Part shown: positions 1 to 10,924 of the stretch, piece after piece
Position numbering within the stretch: position 1 is the stretch's first letter
How the letters are laid out: each line of letters opens with the position of its first letter
DNA from: Beta vulgaris subsp. vulgaris
Taxonomy: Eukaryota > Streptophyta > Magnoliopsida > Caryophyllales > Amaranthaceae
Assembly (NCBI RefSeq): GCF_026745355.1
Contig: NC_079202.1
Span: 49,286,787 to 49,350,786 of the forward strand
Length of the DNA stretch: 64,000 nt
Direction: 5' to 3'
Program-made: the position numbers and the translations under genes
The notes under the pieces: generated by a model
The model's database searches: none
Told to the model about the DNA's origin: nothing
The model's input: only the letters and a program-made list of their open reading frames with translations

Positions 1-568
1 GCTGCTCATTTTTATTGCTTGATGGGCAAATTCATAGCCCAATTACCCTTGATATATTTGAATTGGGTCTAATTTGTAGTATTGCAGAAACGGGCCATTA
101 ATTATATACGGATGATATTAAACAATGTCCAGTCACAGTCTATGGTTCAGACTTCATCCTTTGTTTCTTTAGCCTACTCTCCCTGAGCAGCGATAGTTAC
201 CCATCAAGCGCCATAAATGCCTCATAAGTCATAACTTTACATTACTACCTAACGAAATTTTTATGAACTAACAAGTACTCTAAATTTGTAATGTACGTAA
301 TATTTGTGATGTTAGAGGAGTCGGACAAATAAGAGATGAAAAAATATCTATCTCTTTCTTTCATCAATTTTTCACTCTTCCTGAAGAAAATTTTCAGGAG
401 TCATAACCCAATTCACCAAATAAATTCTAGAAATACATGTTTTGTCTTGTATATAAGACAATTCAAATTATTTCATGGCTCATAAGTAATTTTCATTAAA
501 AATGGAGTACATAATCGAGAATGCACTAATAATGGAAATACATGAGGTTTAGGAATAACCATGTTAAG
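1..568. other. Flanking intergenic DNA, nothing recognised
   Basis: AT-rich sequence left of the first copia element. I see no open frame of useful length, no RNA gene and no convincing repeat termini. The last five bases (ttaag, 564-568) are the left target-site duplication of the copia element that follows. Confidence 0.6.
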
Positions 569-738
569 TGTTGGATTGTGAGAATCTCCTTGAGTGGAGA
601 CATTTCTATTGATCACAATATATAAGGTTACAAAGGAACAATCCTAACTGTGTTAGGAAACCTAACAACAATAGGATGTATTTATATAATAAATATCCTA
701 AACAATTGAAGAGAATTATTGACATATATTCTCTATCA
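569..738 (-). repeat. 3' LTR of the first copia element
   Basis: A 170-bp LTR with plus-strand ends TGTTGGATTG and CTCTATCA, i.e. TG..CA on the minus strand. It matches the right-hand copy from 10925 along its length with scattered substitutions. The bases just inside (739-755) stand where the polypurine tract should be but are not purine-rich. Confidence 0.88.
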
Positions 739-1691
739 CGCCTTCGTAGTCATAGCGAGAGAAGGTTGTATGCTAAGATTGGATTTGAATTCCTTGAAGC
801 TTAGTGAAGTTGTCAGCAAATTGATAGCGAGTAGGAACATGTGGCACCCGAATGTGACCAATCACAACCTTTTTTTCCAGACTAATTGGATGTCCATCTC
901 AACATGTTTGGTGCGTTGATTCTGAACGGGGTTGCCCAAAAGATAGATAGCACTAATATTATCATAATACACAAAAGTGCTTGCCGAAGGGGTCAATGAA
1001 GTTCAAATAATAGATTACGAAACCAAAAAGCTTTAGCAACAACATTAGCAACGCTTCGGGATTATGTTTCCGCACTCGAACGAGAGAGAGTAGGTTGACG
1101 CTTGGACGACCAAGAGATGACATTGTCACTAAGAAATCAACAATAGCCAGAAGTCAAACATCGGATGTCAGGACAACCACCCCAATCTGCATCAGTGTAC
1201 GTAATAAGACATGTAGAAGCAGAAAGATATAAATGTAACCCATGATCAATAGTACCCTCAATATAGCGCAAAATACGCTTCAATGCCTGAAAGTGAGGCT
1301 CTCTAGGGTCATGCATAAAGAGACAGACTTGCTGAACCAGGTAAGCAATATCAGGGCGAGTGAAAGTAAGGTACTGAAGAGCACCTGCTAAACTACTATA
1401 GAGCGTAGGGTCCCGAACTGGAGGACCATAATTAGCGCCAAGTTTGGCCTTAGTATCAACCGAGGTAGCTGCAGATTTACAAGTTCCTATACCATCATGT
1501 TCTAGAATTTCAAGGGCATATTTTTGATGTGAGAGCATCATACCAGATGAGTTACGGGAAACTGCAATACCTAGATTATAATTAAGAGGACCCAATTCTG
1601 ACATACGAAATTCAGAATGCAACTGAGATATTAAACATTGACGGAGCTTATCAGAAGAAGCGACGAGAACAATATCATCAACATAGAACAC
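739..1691 (-). pseudogene. Copia pol, end of reverse transcriptase and RNase H (decayed)
   Basis: From 1691 down to 1137 a 184-codon frame begins at the catalytic FYVDDIVLVAS strand of the copia reverse transcriptase and continues through the connection region (LTFTRPDIAYLVQQV) into the start of RNase H, with the catalytic TDADWGG near 1190. Below 1137 the RNase H reading survives only in pieces: an ISWSSKRQPTLSRSSAE-like stretch and an HVP/FADI-like tail, with stops between. This half was separated from the rest of pol by the LINE insertion at about 1697. In an active element this domain removes the RNA template during cDNA synthesis; here it is inactive. Confidence 0.85.
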
Positions 1692-1697
1692 AAAAAT
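1671..1697. repeat. Left target-site duplication of the LINE
   Basis: The sequence beginning aatatcatcaaca is repeated at 7111-7137 on the other side of the LINE. The first 13 bases are identical, then similarity becomes patchy. Length and position fit an L1-type insertion. These bases are the complement of the copia YVDD catalytic codons. Confidence 0.8.
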
Positions 1698-1800
1698 GGG
1701 TTAGTGAGAGAAGCTTTCTCCTCTCTCTAGATTTTCACTGTTTGTCACGTTTTGTTCATTTTTTTTCCTGGATTTGAAACTCAGCAATCTAGCTGGAGCC

Positions 1801-3182
1801 ATGGCAAAAGGTTCGAAAAAAGGAAATGGTGGTCGCAAGGCAAAGTAACCGGTGAAATTGGTGAAGAACCTCAAACGGATGCAAAAAAAAATGAAGAGTG
1901 TGAATGATATTCCAGAGTGTTCGATTTTGAGCTGGACATTGGAAGAGGCGAAGGATGATGACTATGTTGCTTCGGTGGATGTCAATGCTTCAAACCTTGA
2001 TAAAGTAAACTTTGAGGTTGCGAGAAGTCAAATGGAGAACTAAATAACGTCAATTCAAAAGCCCTTGAGGCAGAATTCTGGGAATTTGGTTAATCCATCC
2101 CCTCACCCTATACAGCAACTTGTTAGCAACCCAAGTAACAATTTTGGCGCCAAAATTTATTTGAAACAATTAGGGAGGAAGGAATTGATCTAAATGTTAA
2201 TATTCCTGGACATGTGAATTCTGATTCTGCTAATGATGTGGTTATTACTGAGGATGATATGAAGGATGAGATTGTTTTTTAGGAATCTGCGATTGTCTGT
2301 TATGTGTTAGGGATGAAATTGCCGTTTTAAATTGTGAACGGATTTGTTAGGAGAGTTTGGGGGGAATATGGTATTTATAGGATTGTTGTGGGAGTTATTG
2401 GTGTTTTTGTTGTGCGATTTTGAACTTTGGAGGGTAAGCATTTGGCTATAGAGGCTGGACCAATTTCGTATGATAAGAAACCAGTGTTTATGAAAGAATG
2501 GTCTGCTGACTTAGACCTAATGAAGGAGACAATGGTTGTGGTTCTAACATGGATTAGATTCCCTGGCCTCCCTCTCAAATATTGGGAGCACGTCTCTCTT
2601 AATAAAATAGCCAGTCTAATAGGGAAGCCTATTAGGTCTGATAGAGCAACTGCACAAAAAGATCTCGTAGAGTATGCTCATGTTCTTGTTGAAGTAAACA
2701 TTAGTCAAACATTACCTGATAAGGTGGTGTTTATTAATGAGAAAGGGTTGAAAGTGAGTGAGAAGGTGTTATATGATTGTAAACCGATAATTTGTGAGGA
2801 GTGTAAGGGTGTTTGTCATACTGGAGACTAGTGCAGACAAAAGAAGTATGAACTAGCCTTGAAAAAATTGAAGCCTAGGAAATAGTGGATTGTGAAGGAG
2901 AAGGTGGTTTCAGTTGTTGTTGAAAAAGAGGTTGTTGATGGTACTAATGTGGGAGCAACTCTTGTTGGGCTGGCGCATGATGAGACAACAAGGTAATAAT
3001 CCCTGCTCCTCACAGCACAGTAGAGAATCCTGAGCTGGGACAAGATGGAAGGAGAATTGATTTACTCAATGATGTTAGTGGGCAGAACAGGGAATTAACT
3101 GGTGTGGCACCTATAACTAATGATCAGCTAGAGGCTGTTAACAAGATGCAGGAAGAAGAGGTATTGAAGCCTCCTAATGGAT
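1801..3182 (+). pseudogene. LINE ORF1: DUF4283 / zinc-knuckle nucleic-acid-binding protein
   Basis: The natural start is probably the ATG at 1801 (MAKGSKKGNGGRKAK), a basic N-terminus stopped after 16 codons by TAA at 1849. The frame resumes at 1852-2043, then 2290-2831. Residues around 2427-2720 (MVVVLTWIRFPGLPLKYW and following) match the DUF4283 region common in plant L1 ORF1 proteins. A knuckle follows at about 2785-2835: CEEC, then a histidine, then a TAG where the motif expects a tryptophan codon, then Cys. In the family this protein coats the LINE RNA. At least four stops or frameshifts are visible. Confidence 0.8.
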
Positions 3183-3187
3183 AGTGT

Positions 3188-3750
3188 AGGTTGCTAAATA
3201 GCCCTCAAAAGCATAGTGATGTTAAATGGGTTTTATCTCACTATAAAATTGGACAGTTTGGGCTTCTTGAAACTAGGGTGAGTGCTGGGAATTTCCATAA
3301 AGTCTACCCTAATGGGTGTGATGGTTGGTATATTATGACTAATTACCAGTTTTATGTTGGAGGGATAATTTGGTTAATCTAGAGACCTAGTATCTTTGTA
3401 ATGGATGTGTCTGAGTATGGGGCTCAATTCATTCATTGTGAGGTGGTTCATAAGGCCACTAGGAAGCAGTTTGAGATTACTGTGGTCTATGGATTCAATA
3501 ATTGTGTGAGAGATTTCGAAATTGTGTGAGATGAGAGATTGTATGCTTCAAGATCACCCTTCTAGTGGGCCTTTCTTCACTTGGTCAAATAAATAAGAGG
3601 GAGAGAGCAAGGTTTTCTCTAAGATTGATAGAGTTTTGGCCAATGACAGTTGCTTCAATTCTTTTAGGGCTGCTATGCTGTTTTTTTTTACTATAGAGTA
3701 TTTCAGATCACTGTTCTATTGTTGTGAATCTGGATGCTGACGTGGTGCAG
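3188..3750 (+). pseudogene. LINE ORF2, apurinic/apyrimidinic-type endonuclease region (decayed)
   Basis: Translation from 3191 gives an exo-endo-phosphatase-like start (IGQFGLLETRVS, the position of the catalytic Glu) followed by GGIIWLI, then a stop at 3380. The family's VVYGFNN strand is visible near 3480. The end of the domain (SGPFFTWSNK, KIDRVLAN) is seen at 3560-3650. The middle of the domain is missing between about 3510 and 3530, so this is an internally deleted endonuclease. In an intact LINE it nicks target DNA to prime reverse transcription. Confidence 0.72.
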
Positions 3751-3915
3751 AAAGCTAAACAATTCAAGTCTTGTAACATGTGGTCTGATGATGAGGGTTT
3801 TTTTAGCATAGTTGCAGAGAGCTGGCAAGGTAGTGTTCGGGGAGTTGCAATGTACCAAGTTGTTAAAAAGCTTAAGAGGCTTAAACCCTATTTGAAAGCT
3901 TTACATAGAGATAGA

Positions 3916-4437
3916 CTAGCTTTCATATGCACGCGATGCGTGCGTTAATTTCAAAATTTGTTATTCTATTAGATACTCCATTCGTACTTTATTTATGATT
4001 AAACTTAAATGTGAAAAATTCAACAGTTAGATGAATTTAGATATATTAATTCGCCAATGTAAAAAAAATAAAAAGGTTGTGAGTGATTGTTAACATTAAT
4101 TTTTTGTGAATGAATATTGAACAGAAAGAACAAAAATAATGAGTTGGTTTAACTGGATTAAAGAGTATCAAAGATAGTGAATGTTCAGACTTTTCATGTG
4201 CACATTATGTATGCCATCTTTTTTTATAAGGTATAAATGTTTTGTCCATTTAATTTTTGATTGAAGTATTTGATGCATATACCATTTTAAACTTGTTTTA
4301 AATGGCAAGTTGGAATGAGAATTTTTAAATGATTTGCTTTTGTAATTTTTTTCATTCCATTAATTAGATCATTAAGGGTATTTTAGTCACTTCAAAAAAG
4401 GACACCACACCTCCTCCCTTGGCTTATATAATAGAGA
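3916..4437 (-). mobile_element. Non-autonomous Helitron inserted in the LINE
   Basis: On the minus strand the element begins TCTCTATTATATAAG at 4437 and ends in CTAG at 3916-3919. A GC-rich hairpin (GCACGC/GCGTGC) lies 10-15 bases before the end. The flanks are A on the 5' side and T on the 3' side, as Helitrons require, and there is no TSD. Removing 3916-4437 joins the LINE reading frame exactly (HRDRL then TNVEKDAQVAL), which fixes both ends. The 522-bp interior has no coding capacity. Confidence 0.88.
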
Positions 4438-6300
4438 TTAACAAATGTTGAGAAGGATGCCCAGGTTGCTCTTACTAAGCTTACTAACATCCAAAAAGCA
4501 ATTTATCAGCAGCCTTTGGATGATGAATTACACAAGCAGGAGGTGCTGGCTAGGCAAGAGTATATTAGGTTGATAACAACAAGAATTAGTCTTCTAAAAC
4601 AGAAAGTAAAGATTGCTTGGATAAAGGGTGGATATGAAAACTCTGCTTATTTTCATGCTTGTTTGAGGAAACGAAAACAACAAAACCATGTCTACCGCAT
4701 TAAGGACACTGATGGGGTTTGGTAGGAGAATCCTAGTGATGTTGGAGTTGCTTTCTTGAGGTACTATGAAGACTATTAGGAACTAAGAGTAGTGTAGACA
4801 ACAGAGTGAGTAATGTTGTTATTTCTGAAGGTAGGGTGGTGAATAGTAGGCAGCAGCAGGAATTATGTGCTCCTTTCTCTATAGAAGATGTTAGAGCTAC
4901 TTTATTTGACATTGTTGAGGGAAAAGCTGTTGGGCTTGATGGTTACGTAAGTGGGTTTTTTAGGAAAGGTTGGACTTGTGTGGGTCATGATATTATGGCA
5001 GCAGTATTGGACTTCCTTCATACTGGTAGATTACTCAAGCAGATTAATGCTACCACTCTTTGTTTGATTCCTAAAGTTGAGCAACCTGAAGATGTTAGTC
5101 AGTTTCTTCCTCTAGCCTGCTGCAACATTTTGTACAAGATCATATCTAAAATGATTTGTAATAGATTAAAGTTGGTTAGTTTTACCTTGCATAGTTGATC
5201 AAGTGCAAAGTGCATTTGTTGAGGATAGGCACATCATGCATAATATCTTGATTTGTCAAGATATATTAAATCATTATAAAATAAAGAGTGAACCTCTCAA
5301 ATTCATAATGAAGGTTGACCTAAGGAAAGCCTATGACTCTGTTAGCTGGGCTTTTTTAGGTGATCTATTAAGCAAGCTGAAGTTTCTTGAGAAGTTCAAA
5401 GGTTGGATTATGACCTGTGTCACTAGTCCTGCCTTTTCTATAAGCATTAATGGTGGGTTATGTGGTTTTTTCAAGGGCAAGAAGGCCTTAGACAGGGGAA
5501 CCCCCTCTCAGCTCTGATGTTTGTGTTAGTTATGGAATACTTTACTAGAATTCTTAAGAAGATGATGCCTAAACATGAGTTTGCTTATCATTATAGGTGC
5601 TCTTCTCTTAGGATTACTCACCTCATTTTTGTTGATGACCTAATGTTGTTTTGCAAAAGGGATGTCACGTCTATTGTGCTTATGACTAGGGAACTTAAGG
5701 CTTTCTCTCAAGCTTTGGGGTTGAGTGCAAGCAATGAAAAATCTGCTATTTACTTTGGTAATGTACCCGAGGAGATGCAAATCAGGATGTTACAGGTGAC
5801 TGAGTTTAAGAAAGGTAATTTCCCTTTTCGTTACTTGGGAGTTCCTATCACATCCAAGAGAGTTTCAGTTGCAGATTGTGATATTCTAGTGGATAAGATT
5901 CTTAATAGAATTCTATGCTGGACTTCTAGGCATTTGTCTTATGCTGCAAGAAATGTCCTAGTGAACTCTATATTGCTCAGCCTTCATACATATTGGGCGC
6001 AAGTTTTTATCCTTCCCAAAGGTGTGATGCAAAAGGTAATGCAGATTTGTAGAGCATTCCTAGGGGATGGCAAGTCTCATTTACATAAACCTCCTTTAGT
6101 AGGTTGGGATTGGGTCTACAAACCAAAGAAGAGTGGTGGTTTGGGTATCAGGGACTGTGTTTTGTGGAACATGGCAGCAATTGGAATATACACATGGCAT
6201 ATTGCAAAAAAGAAGATACTCTATGGATTAGGTGGGTGCATAGTATTTATATTAAGTATGAGAATTGGTGGAGCTATGTAACTCCTAACGCTGCTAGCTG
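4438..6300 (+). pseudogene. LINE ORF2, reverse transcriptase (decayed)
   Basis: After the Helitron the ORF2 frame runs through 4516-4725, 4806-5198, 5203-5517 and 5460-6281 with frame changes between them. Visible landmarks are KVDLRKAYDSVSW (palm strand with the first catalytic Asp, about 5310), GNPLSALMFVLVMEY (about 5505) and LIFVDDLMLFCK (active site, about 5625). PFRYLGVPITSK (about 5825) follows. These are hallmarks of plant L1 reverse transcriptases, which copy the LINE RNA at the nicked target. Stops at about 4723, 4778 and 5198 and a frameshift near 5490 inactivate it. Confidence 0.9.
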
Positions 6301-6980
6301 GTACTACAAAGTCATTTGTAGAATGAGGGATAAGTTTAGAGCTGTATATAGTAACAACTCATGGCTGGATGGCAGCAGAGAGTACTTTGTGAAACCAGGT
6401 TACATATGGCTTAGAGGGGAACAAGACAGTGCAGGGTGGCAACACTAGGTCCGGAATTCTATCAACATTCCCAAGCACTCTTTCATTGCCTGGTTGACCA
6501 TGTTGGGAAAGCTCATAACACGTGATAAGATAGAACAAGCTAGTATATGTCATGATGTTGATTGCCTTCTGTGTCAACATGGAAATGATTCTTACTCTCA
6601 CCTATTCTTTCAATTCCCTTTCAGCAAGGCGATTTATCAAGACATTATGAATTGGTTGCATATAAGGATGAGTGCTGAAGAGAATATTTATTTACATGGA
6701 GGAAATGAGGTAGAAAGTTTTATAGCAAGGTAAACAACAAATTGCTTATGCGTGCCTTGCTGCCACTGTGTACCAAATCTGGAAAGCTAGAAATCATGCA
6801 CTTTGGGAAGCTGCTGTGTGGAGGCCTCATAATGTAGTTAAGAAAATTCAGATAGATGTGTGTATTAGAGTCAAAGGTAAACTTTGTCATAGATGGAGGG
6901 ACAGTGAGAAATGGTGGTTTGCAGAATTATTGGTCCTTTTGGCTAATAGTGGTGTGCTTCTCTATTTTTGTTGTTAGCCA
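6300..6980 (+). pseudogene. LINE ORF2 C-terminal zf-RVT region
   Basis: Fragments at 6104-6448, 6494-6733 and 6768-6977 give the zinc-binding C-terminal region found after plant L1 reverse transcriptases. The pattern HSFIAWLTMLGKLITRDKI, then C..C near 6560, then SHLFFQFPFSKAIY is typical. A final Trp/Arg-rich segment (YQIWKARNHALWE) follows. The pieces are in two frames separated by at least two disruptions. The 3' UTR runs from about 6980 to the A-run at 7106. Confidence 0.78.
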
Positions 6981-7110
6981 CAAGTAGTCTGTTTGTGTTG
7001 TTGATTTGTAGCGTATGTTTGTTGTTGAGGTGTTGAGGTTGGTGTGTGTTGTGGCTGGTGCTTTTTAGCTTTTTGGGTAATACAAAGTTCTTACATTTTT
7101 ACCCCAAAAA

Positions 7111-7137
7111 AATATCATCAACACAGAGAAGAAAATA
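7111..7137. repeat. Right target-site duplication of the LINE
   Basis: Begins aatatcatcaaca as at 1671, directly after the LINE poly-A tract. It restarts the copia reverse-transcriptase reading on the minus strand (LLCVDDI). Confidence 0.8.
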
Positions 7138-7640
7138 GGCCATATATGTGCTAGATTGATAAATAAAAAGGAGTCACTCTAGCGGCCACAAATCTCATCA
7201 TCATCAAAAATCTAGCAAACCGCTAATACCAATCCCGGGGAGCTTGTTTGAGACTATAGAGAGACTTTTTCAATAAACAAACATGATCAGGAGCGCGACG
7301 ATCAATAAAGCCATGAGACTGGCGTATATAAACATTCTCATGAAGGGAACCGTCGAGGAAAGCATTTTTAACATCAAGTTGATGAGTTATCCACTTACGA
7401 GCCATAGCCAAACTCACCACAATCCGGATAATGGCAGGACGCACTACAAGACTGATAGTCTAATCACAGTCAATATACCCACATCCTTAGATTTCCCGTT
7501 AGCCATTAGATGACCCTTATGTCTTTCAAGAGCAGCTATAGAGGTTAGTTTATGCTGAAATAGCCTAATGCAATTAATAAGATTTACCCCTATGGTAGTT
7601 TTAGAACCAACTCTAGAGTTCTTTTCTTAATAAGAGCACT
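7130..7640 (-). pseudogene. Copia pol, N-terminal half of reverse transcriptase (decayed)
   Basis: On the minus strand 7444-7223 encodes the copia motif series (WITHQLDVKNAFLDGSLHE, then YSLKQAPRDWY), the fingers and palm including the first catalytic Asp in LDVKNAFLDG. Upstream, around 7500-7620, broken frames carry the SFKAR and DY-ETF type region. The domain continues at 1691-1137 on the far side of the LINE. Confidence 0.85.
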
Positions 7641-8380
7641 AATTTATCATTCATGGCCGCATTTCAATTTGGGTCGGCCAAGGCTTGTTTGTAGGACTTG
7701 GGTAAAGGAGATTTTGTGGGGATGGTAGTAGGGTTGAAAGCATATTTGGGATTGGGCTTTACAATACCATGACGAGATCTAGTTTGCATTTGCGAAGAGG
7801 ATGGAGGAGGTGTATTGTGTTATATGTGTGGAAGACCACGCATGGTAGGAGGGGCATATGGTTGAACAAGAAGATTTGGGCCGGTTTGAGGAAGGAAAGG
7901 GGTCGAACTAGTAGGAGACAAGGTTGGCGTGTGTGAGGAGTGGGCTGCAGGTCCAGGCGAGGGAGAGTTCACGGGAGTGGGCTGGTCAGGTGTTGGAACA
8001 AGCGTTGCGGGTCCAAGCGAGAGAAAGTTGGCGGGATTGGGCTGGCCAGGTGTTGGGCCAGACGATGGAGAGGGGGGCGCTAAAGTAGGATGATTGGGAA
8101 GTATAGTATATGAGCCGACAGGTATATGGACCTGTTGATGAAGATAATGGGTAAATAGGATATGGGTCCTCAGATCTTAAGAATTTATAGTCTGATTTCC
8201 GAAAATAGAGGATATCACTAAAGGGAAACTTAGACTCATCAAACATAACATGTCTAGAGATAATAATTTTGTTGGAGAAGAACTCTAGACAACGATATCC
8301 GCGATGATTTACCGAATATCCAAGAAACACACATGGGGTGGAAAGTAGGGGGATTTTGTGAAAAGTAGTGGCTGAAAGAT
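7641..8380 (-). pseudogene. Copia pol, proline-rich integrase-RT linker and integrase C-terminus
   Basis: On the minus strand 8417-7986 begins with MNIHIFRCLCFPNL and TPCVFLGYSVNHRGYRCL, the conserved end of the copia integrase. It runs into a Pro/Ser-rich linker of low complexity (7700-8100), the usual composition between integrase and reverse transcriptase in Ale-type copia. Several stops interrupt it. Confidence 0.75.
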
Positions 8381-9070
8381 TTGGAAAGCAAAGGCATCTA
8401 AAGATGTGAATGTTCATAGGAGGGAGGGCGGAAATAGAGGGCGTGGGTAGGAGTCCAATTACTTAAAGTTTTAGTAGGCAAGATGTTGAGAAGGTACGTG
8501 GACACCTCGCTCTAAAGCATAAACCCAAAATGATGGAGGAAGAGAAGCACGAAAAAGGGAGGTTCGAACCATATTGATAGTGTGGAGCATACGTTCCGCT
8601 TTGTCATTTTGGGATGATGTGTGAGGAAAAGAAAAACGGAAAACAATACCATTTTTGGCACAAAAAAGTTTAAAAGGATCGTATAAAACTCACAGCTACA
8701 ATCTTTTTGAAAAGCTTTGATTGGACAACCAAATTGAGTTTGGATATATGCTTGAAAATTGAGGAAAGTCTGAAAGGTGTGTGAATTATGAACAAGTGGA
8801 ATGGTCCACATAAAATGAGTATAATCATCTAATAACAAAATATCATATATGTGACCCTTATCACTATGAACCGAAGAGTTTCATAGCTACAATCTTTTTG
8901 AAAAGCTTTGATTGGACAACCAAATTGAGTTTGGATATATGCTTGAAAATTGAGGAAAGCCTGAAAGGTCTGTGAATTATGAACAAGTGGAATGGTCCAC
9001 ACAAAATGAGTATAATCATCTAATAACACAATATCATATATGTGACCCTTATCACTATGAACCGAAGAGT
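8380..9070 (-). pseudogene. Copia integrase core with a 190-bp internal tandem duplication
   Basis: The rve-type integrase core is read on the minus strand. A stretch starting LLDDYTHF(V/M)WTIPLVHNS, which bears the first catalytic Asp, appears twice (about 9029-8835 and 8838-8640). The second copy continues through a PKMVLF/LFLTHHPKM-like region, the position of the D-x35-E Glu. The family catalyses cDNA insertion. The copy is inactive because of the duplication and frameshifts. Confidence 0.83.
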
Positions 9071-9075
9071 TTCAT
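8691..9075. repeat. 190-bp direct tandem duplication
   Basis: Sequence from 8691 (cagctacaatctttttg) recurs from 8881 with very few substitutions and one indel, until both copies end in ccgaagagttt (about 8880 and 9072). The period is 190-191 bp. Probably a replication or reverse-transcription slip, or unequal exchange, after or during integration. Confidence 0.92.
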
Positions 9076-9494
9076 AAGTCATCATGAATAATATCAAAAG
9101 CAGCTAATGTATTGGATGTGGAAGAATAAAAGGGTAGCTTAACATGTTTTCCTAATTGACAAGCATAACAAAAAGTTAAGTCATGCTCCTTATTACAAGA
9201 TATGAAATTATGAGTCCTAAGAAAGCTGTAAACTGGAGAGCCCAGGTGACTAAGATAATTGTGCCAAGTGGAAGGAGTGATGACAGCAAGAGATGTAGAA
9301 GTGTTGACTGGAGAGATGATGGTAGAAAAAGGGTAGAGGTCCCCGGTGCTATTGCATCTAGTAAGAATTGTCCCCGTTTGAAGGTACTTCACAGAAAACC
9401 ATATGGATCTAAATCTATTGGCACCTGACTGACTATCAATTGTAAATTTGGGAACAAATATCAAGTTTTTAATGATTTCAGGAGCATAAAGCAC
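9072..9494 (-). pseudogene. Copia GAG-pre-integrase domain
   Basis: The 140-codon minus-strand frame begins MLYAPEIIKNLIFVPKF, the junction found after the protease in Ale/Retrofit copia. It continues with TGTILTRCNSTGDLYPF and a zinc-binding HLGSPVYSF...SCNKEH...CYACQLGKHVKLPF segment (H-H-C-C). In the family this domain precedes the integrase core. The C-terminal YACQLGKHVKLPF joins the integrase frame near 9072. Confidence 0.83.
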
Positions 9495-9596
9495 ATTGTA
9501 AAGGTTGAAGGGAGGGTGTGGGAGGAGTATGAGTGTGACTATAACCCGTTATTCGAACACGACCACCGTTATTAACTAAAATATTCTCATCAGTGC

Positions 9597-9800
9597 TCAA
9601 ATTAAATAAGGGATAAAGAGACCTAAGCTATGAGTAAGATGAGAGAATGCACCGGAGTCCATGTACCACGTGTCATCGGGATTTGCAAGAATGACATTAG
9701 ATATAACATTACCTAACTCAATTAACTGTATAGGTTGGCCATAGGAGGGTGTTGGGTCATGGTCCATCAACATATGCTTCATGTACACATGGACTAGGGC
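9597..9800 (-). pseudogene. Copia aspartic protease region
   Basis: Minus-strand frame 9788-9597 contains DTWYMDSGAFSHLTHSLG around 9690-9635. Ale-type copia proteases carry D-[TS]-G at this place, so the DSG catalytic core is still readable. The family enzyme cuts the gag-pol polyprotein. Short and broken at both sides. Confidence 0.78.
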
Positions 9801-9899
9801 CTACCAGGCTTTGTGGTGCGCATTGCAGTTGAGGCCCAGTAGGATAGGGGCAAGGAGGAATCTACCAAGGAGTATTAGGCCATATCTGAGTGCTGGGCC

Positions 9900-10829
9900 A
9901 AGAAGAAGCTGGGGACCAAACCATAGGAAATCAGGGCGTGGATAATGCTTGACCAGCGAGTCGAGTACTTTTAGGATGTTGCCAAGTAGGCTGTGGTTTG
10001 CCGAAACCACGACCATGCCCCTTGCGACCACGACCGCCTTTACCACGGTTACCCCTACCGCCACCGCCACGACCGCCGGAGTTGGCCGACTGAGCCTGCT
10101 GTTGCGTGGGCGTTTGAGCTGAACCAGGAGAAGATGCATGAGCAACAAAGGAGGAGTGGGATGTGTTGGTGGCGTTCGAGCGGCAGGTTTCATTAAAAAG
10201 AAGCATATATTGAGCTTTAGTAAAGGTGGGAAGTTGCTCAAACTATTGAATGATGGTGGCCACCGAGTCAAAGTCGGAATTGTGGAGGCTGGAGACGAGA
10301 CGAAGTATCATCTATTGGTCAGAGACAGGATGTTCGAAGTTGGCCAACTGATCACCCAAACTTTTTAATCGTTGACAATAAGCAATAGCATTGCCGCACT
10401 GAAAAATTGTTCAATACTTATAGAGGTGAAAATGTTTTCTAGATAAATTACCTGTGATTTTTTATTGTCCTGAAAGATATCTTGAAGTCGAGTCCATGTT
10501 TCTAATGTAGTAGACCCCTTCGTAAGAATTGTTTGAAGAAGGTCGGTAGATATCGTATCATATATCCACTGTTTCACAGCACCATCAAGTCTTCTCCACA
10601 TAGAATCATCAAGATCAGTCGGGCGGAGAATTGCGGTATTAATATGAGCATGGACATTATAAGTAAGAGCATGATTTTCAAAGAGTTCGGCCAAATTAGA
10701 GTATTGAACAGTCTCTATATCCAAAAGTAGTGGAATATGGTTTTTAATGTTTGTGAGACCTAAGGATGGATGAAATATGATTGACGTTGGCGGTGGAGGG
10801 GGTGAATCACTATGCTTCTAATCACCCAT
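9900..10829 (-). pseudogene. Copia gag (capsid/nucleocapsid), decayed
   Basis: The likely start is the ATG at 10829; an in-frame TAG is the fourth codon. The conserved gag core is in 10724-10365: YSNLAELFENHALTYNV, then WRRLDGAVKQWIYDTISTDL, ETWTRLQDIFQDNKKSQ and YLENIF. Downstream (10206-9931) a Gly/Arg-rich tail replaces the CCHC knuckle, as in Ale/Retrofit elements. The gag would form the particle around element RNA. Premature stop and frameshifts make it a pseudogene. Confidence 0.82.
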
Positions 10830-10912
10830 GATAAACACACGCAAAGAGAAAGAAAAGAAGAGTTGACTTTGAGGAGGAATGAAAAATAGTAGCAACAAAA
10901 GTCTAAACCTAG

Positions 10913-10924
10913 GCTGTGATACCA
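10913..10924 (-). other. Primer-binding site, initiator Met tRNA type
   Basis: Minus strand TGGTATCACAGC lies immediately inside the 5' LTR. It differs by one base from TGGTATCAGAGC, the complement of the 3' end of initiator methionine tRNA used by most plant copia elements. Confidence 0.85.

Larger units (their letters stand above)
1698..7110 (+). mobile_element. L1-type non-LTR retrotransposon (LINE), nearly full length, degenerate
   Basis: A 5.4-kb plus-strand LINE begins gggttagtgagag, carries ORF1 and ORF2, and ends in a short A-run at 7106-7112 after a 3' UTR. It is flanked by direct repeats (1671-1697 and 7111-7137). ORF1 has a DUF4283-like region and a CCHC knuckle. ORF2 has an endonuclease, a reverse transcriptase with FVDD and a C-terminal zf-RVT region, the plant L1 layout. 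Several stops and frameshifts and a deletion in the endonuclease make it inactive. It is younger than the copia element it lies in and older than the Helitron within it. Confidence 0.92.

Noticed and set aside
9993..10368. Plus-strand frames opposite copia gag
   Set aside because: Shadows of the Gly/Arg-rich gag tail on the minus strand.
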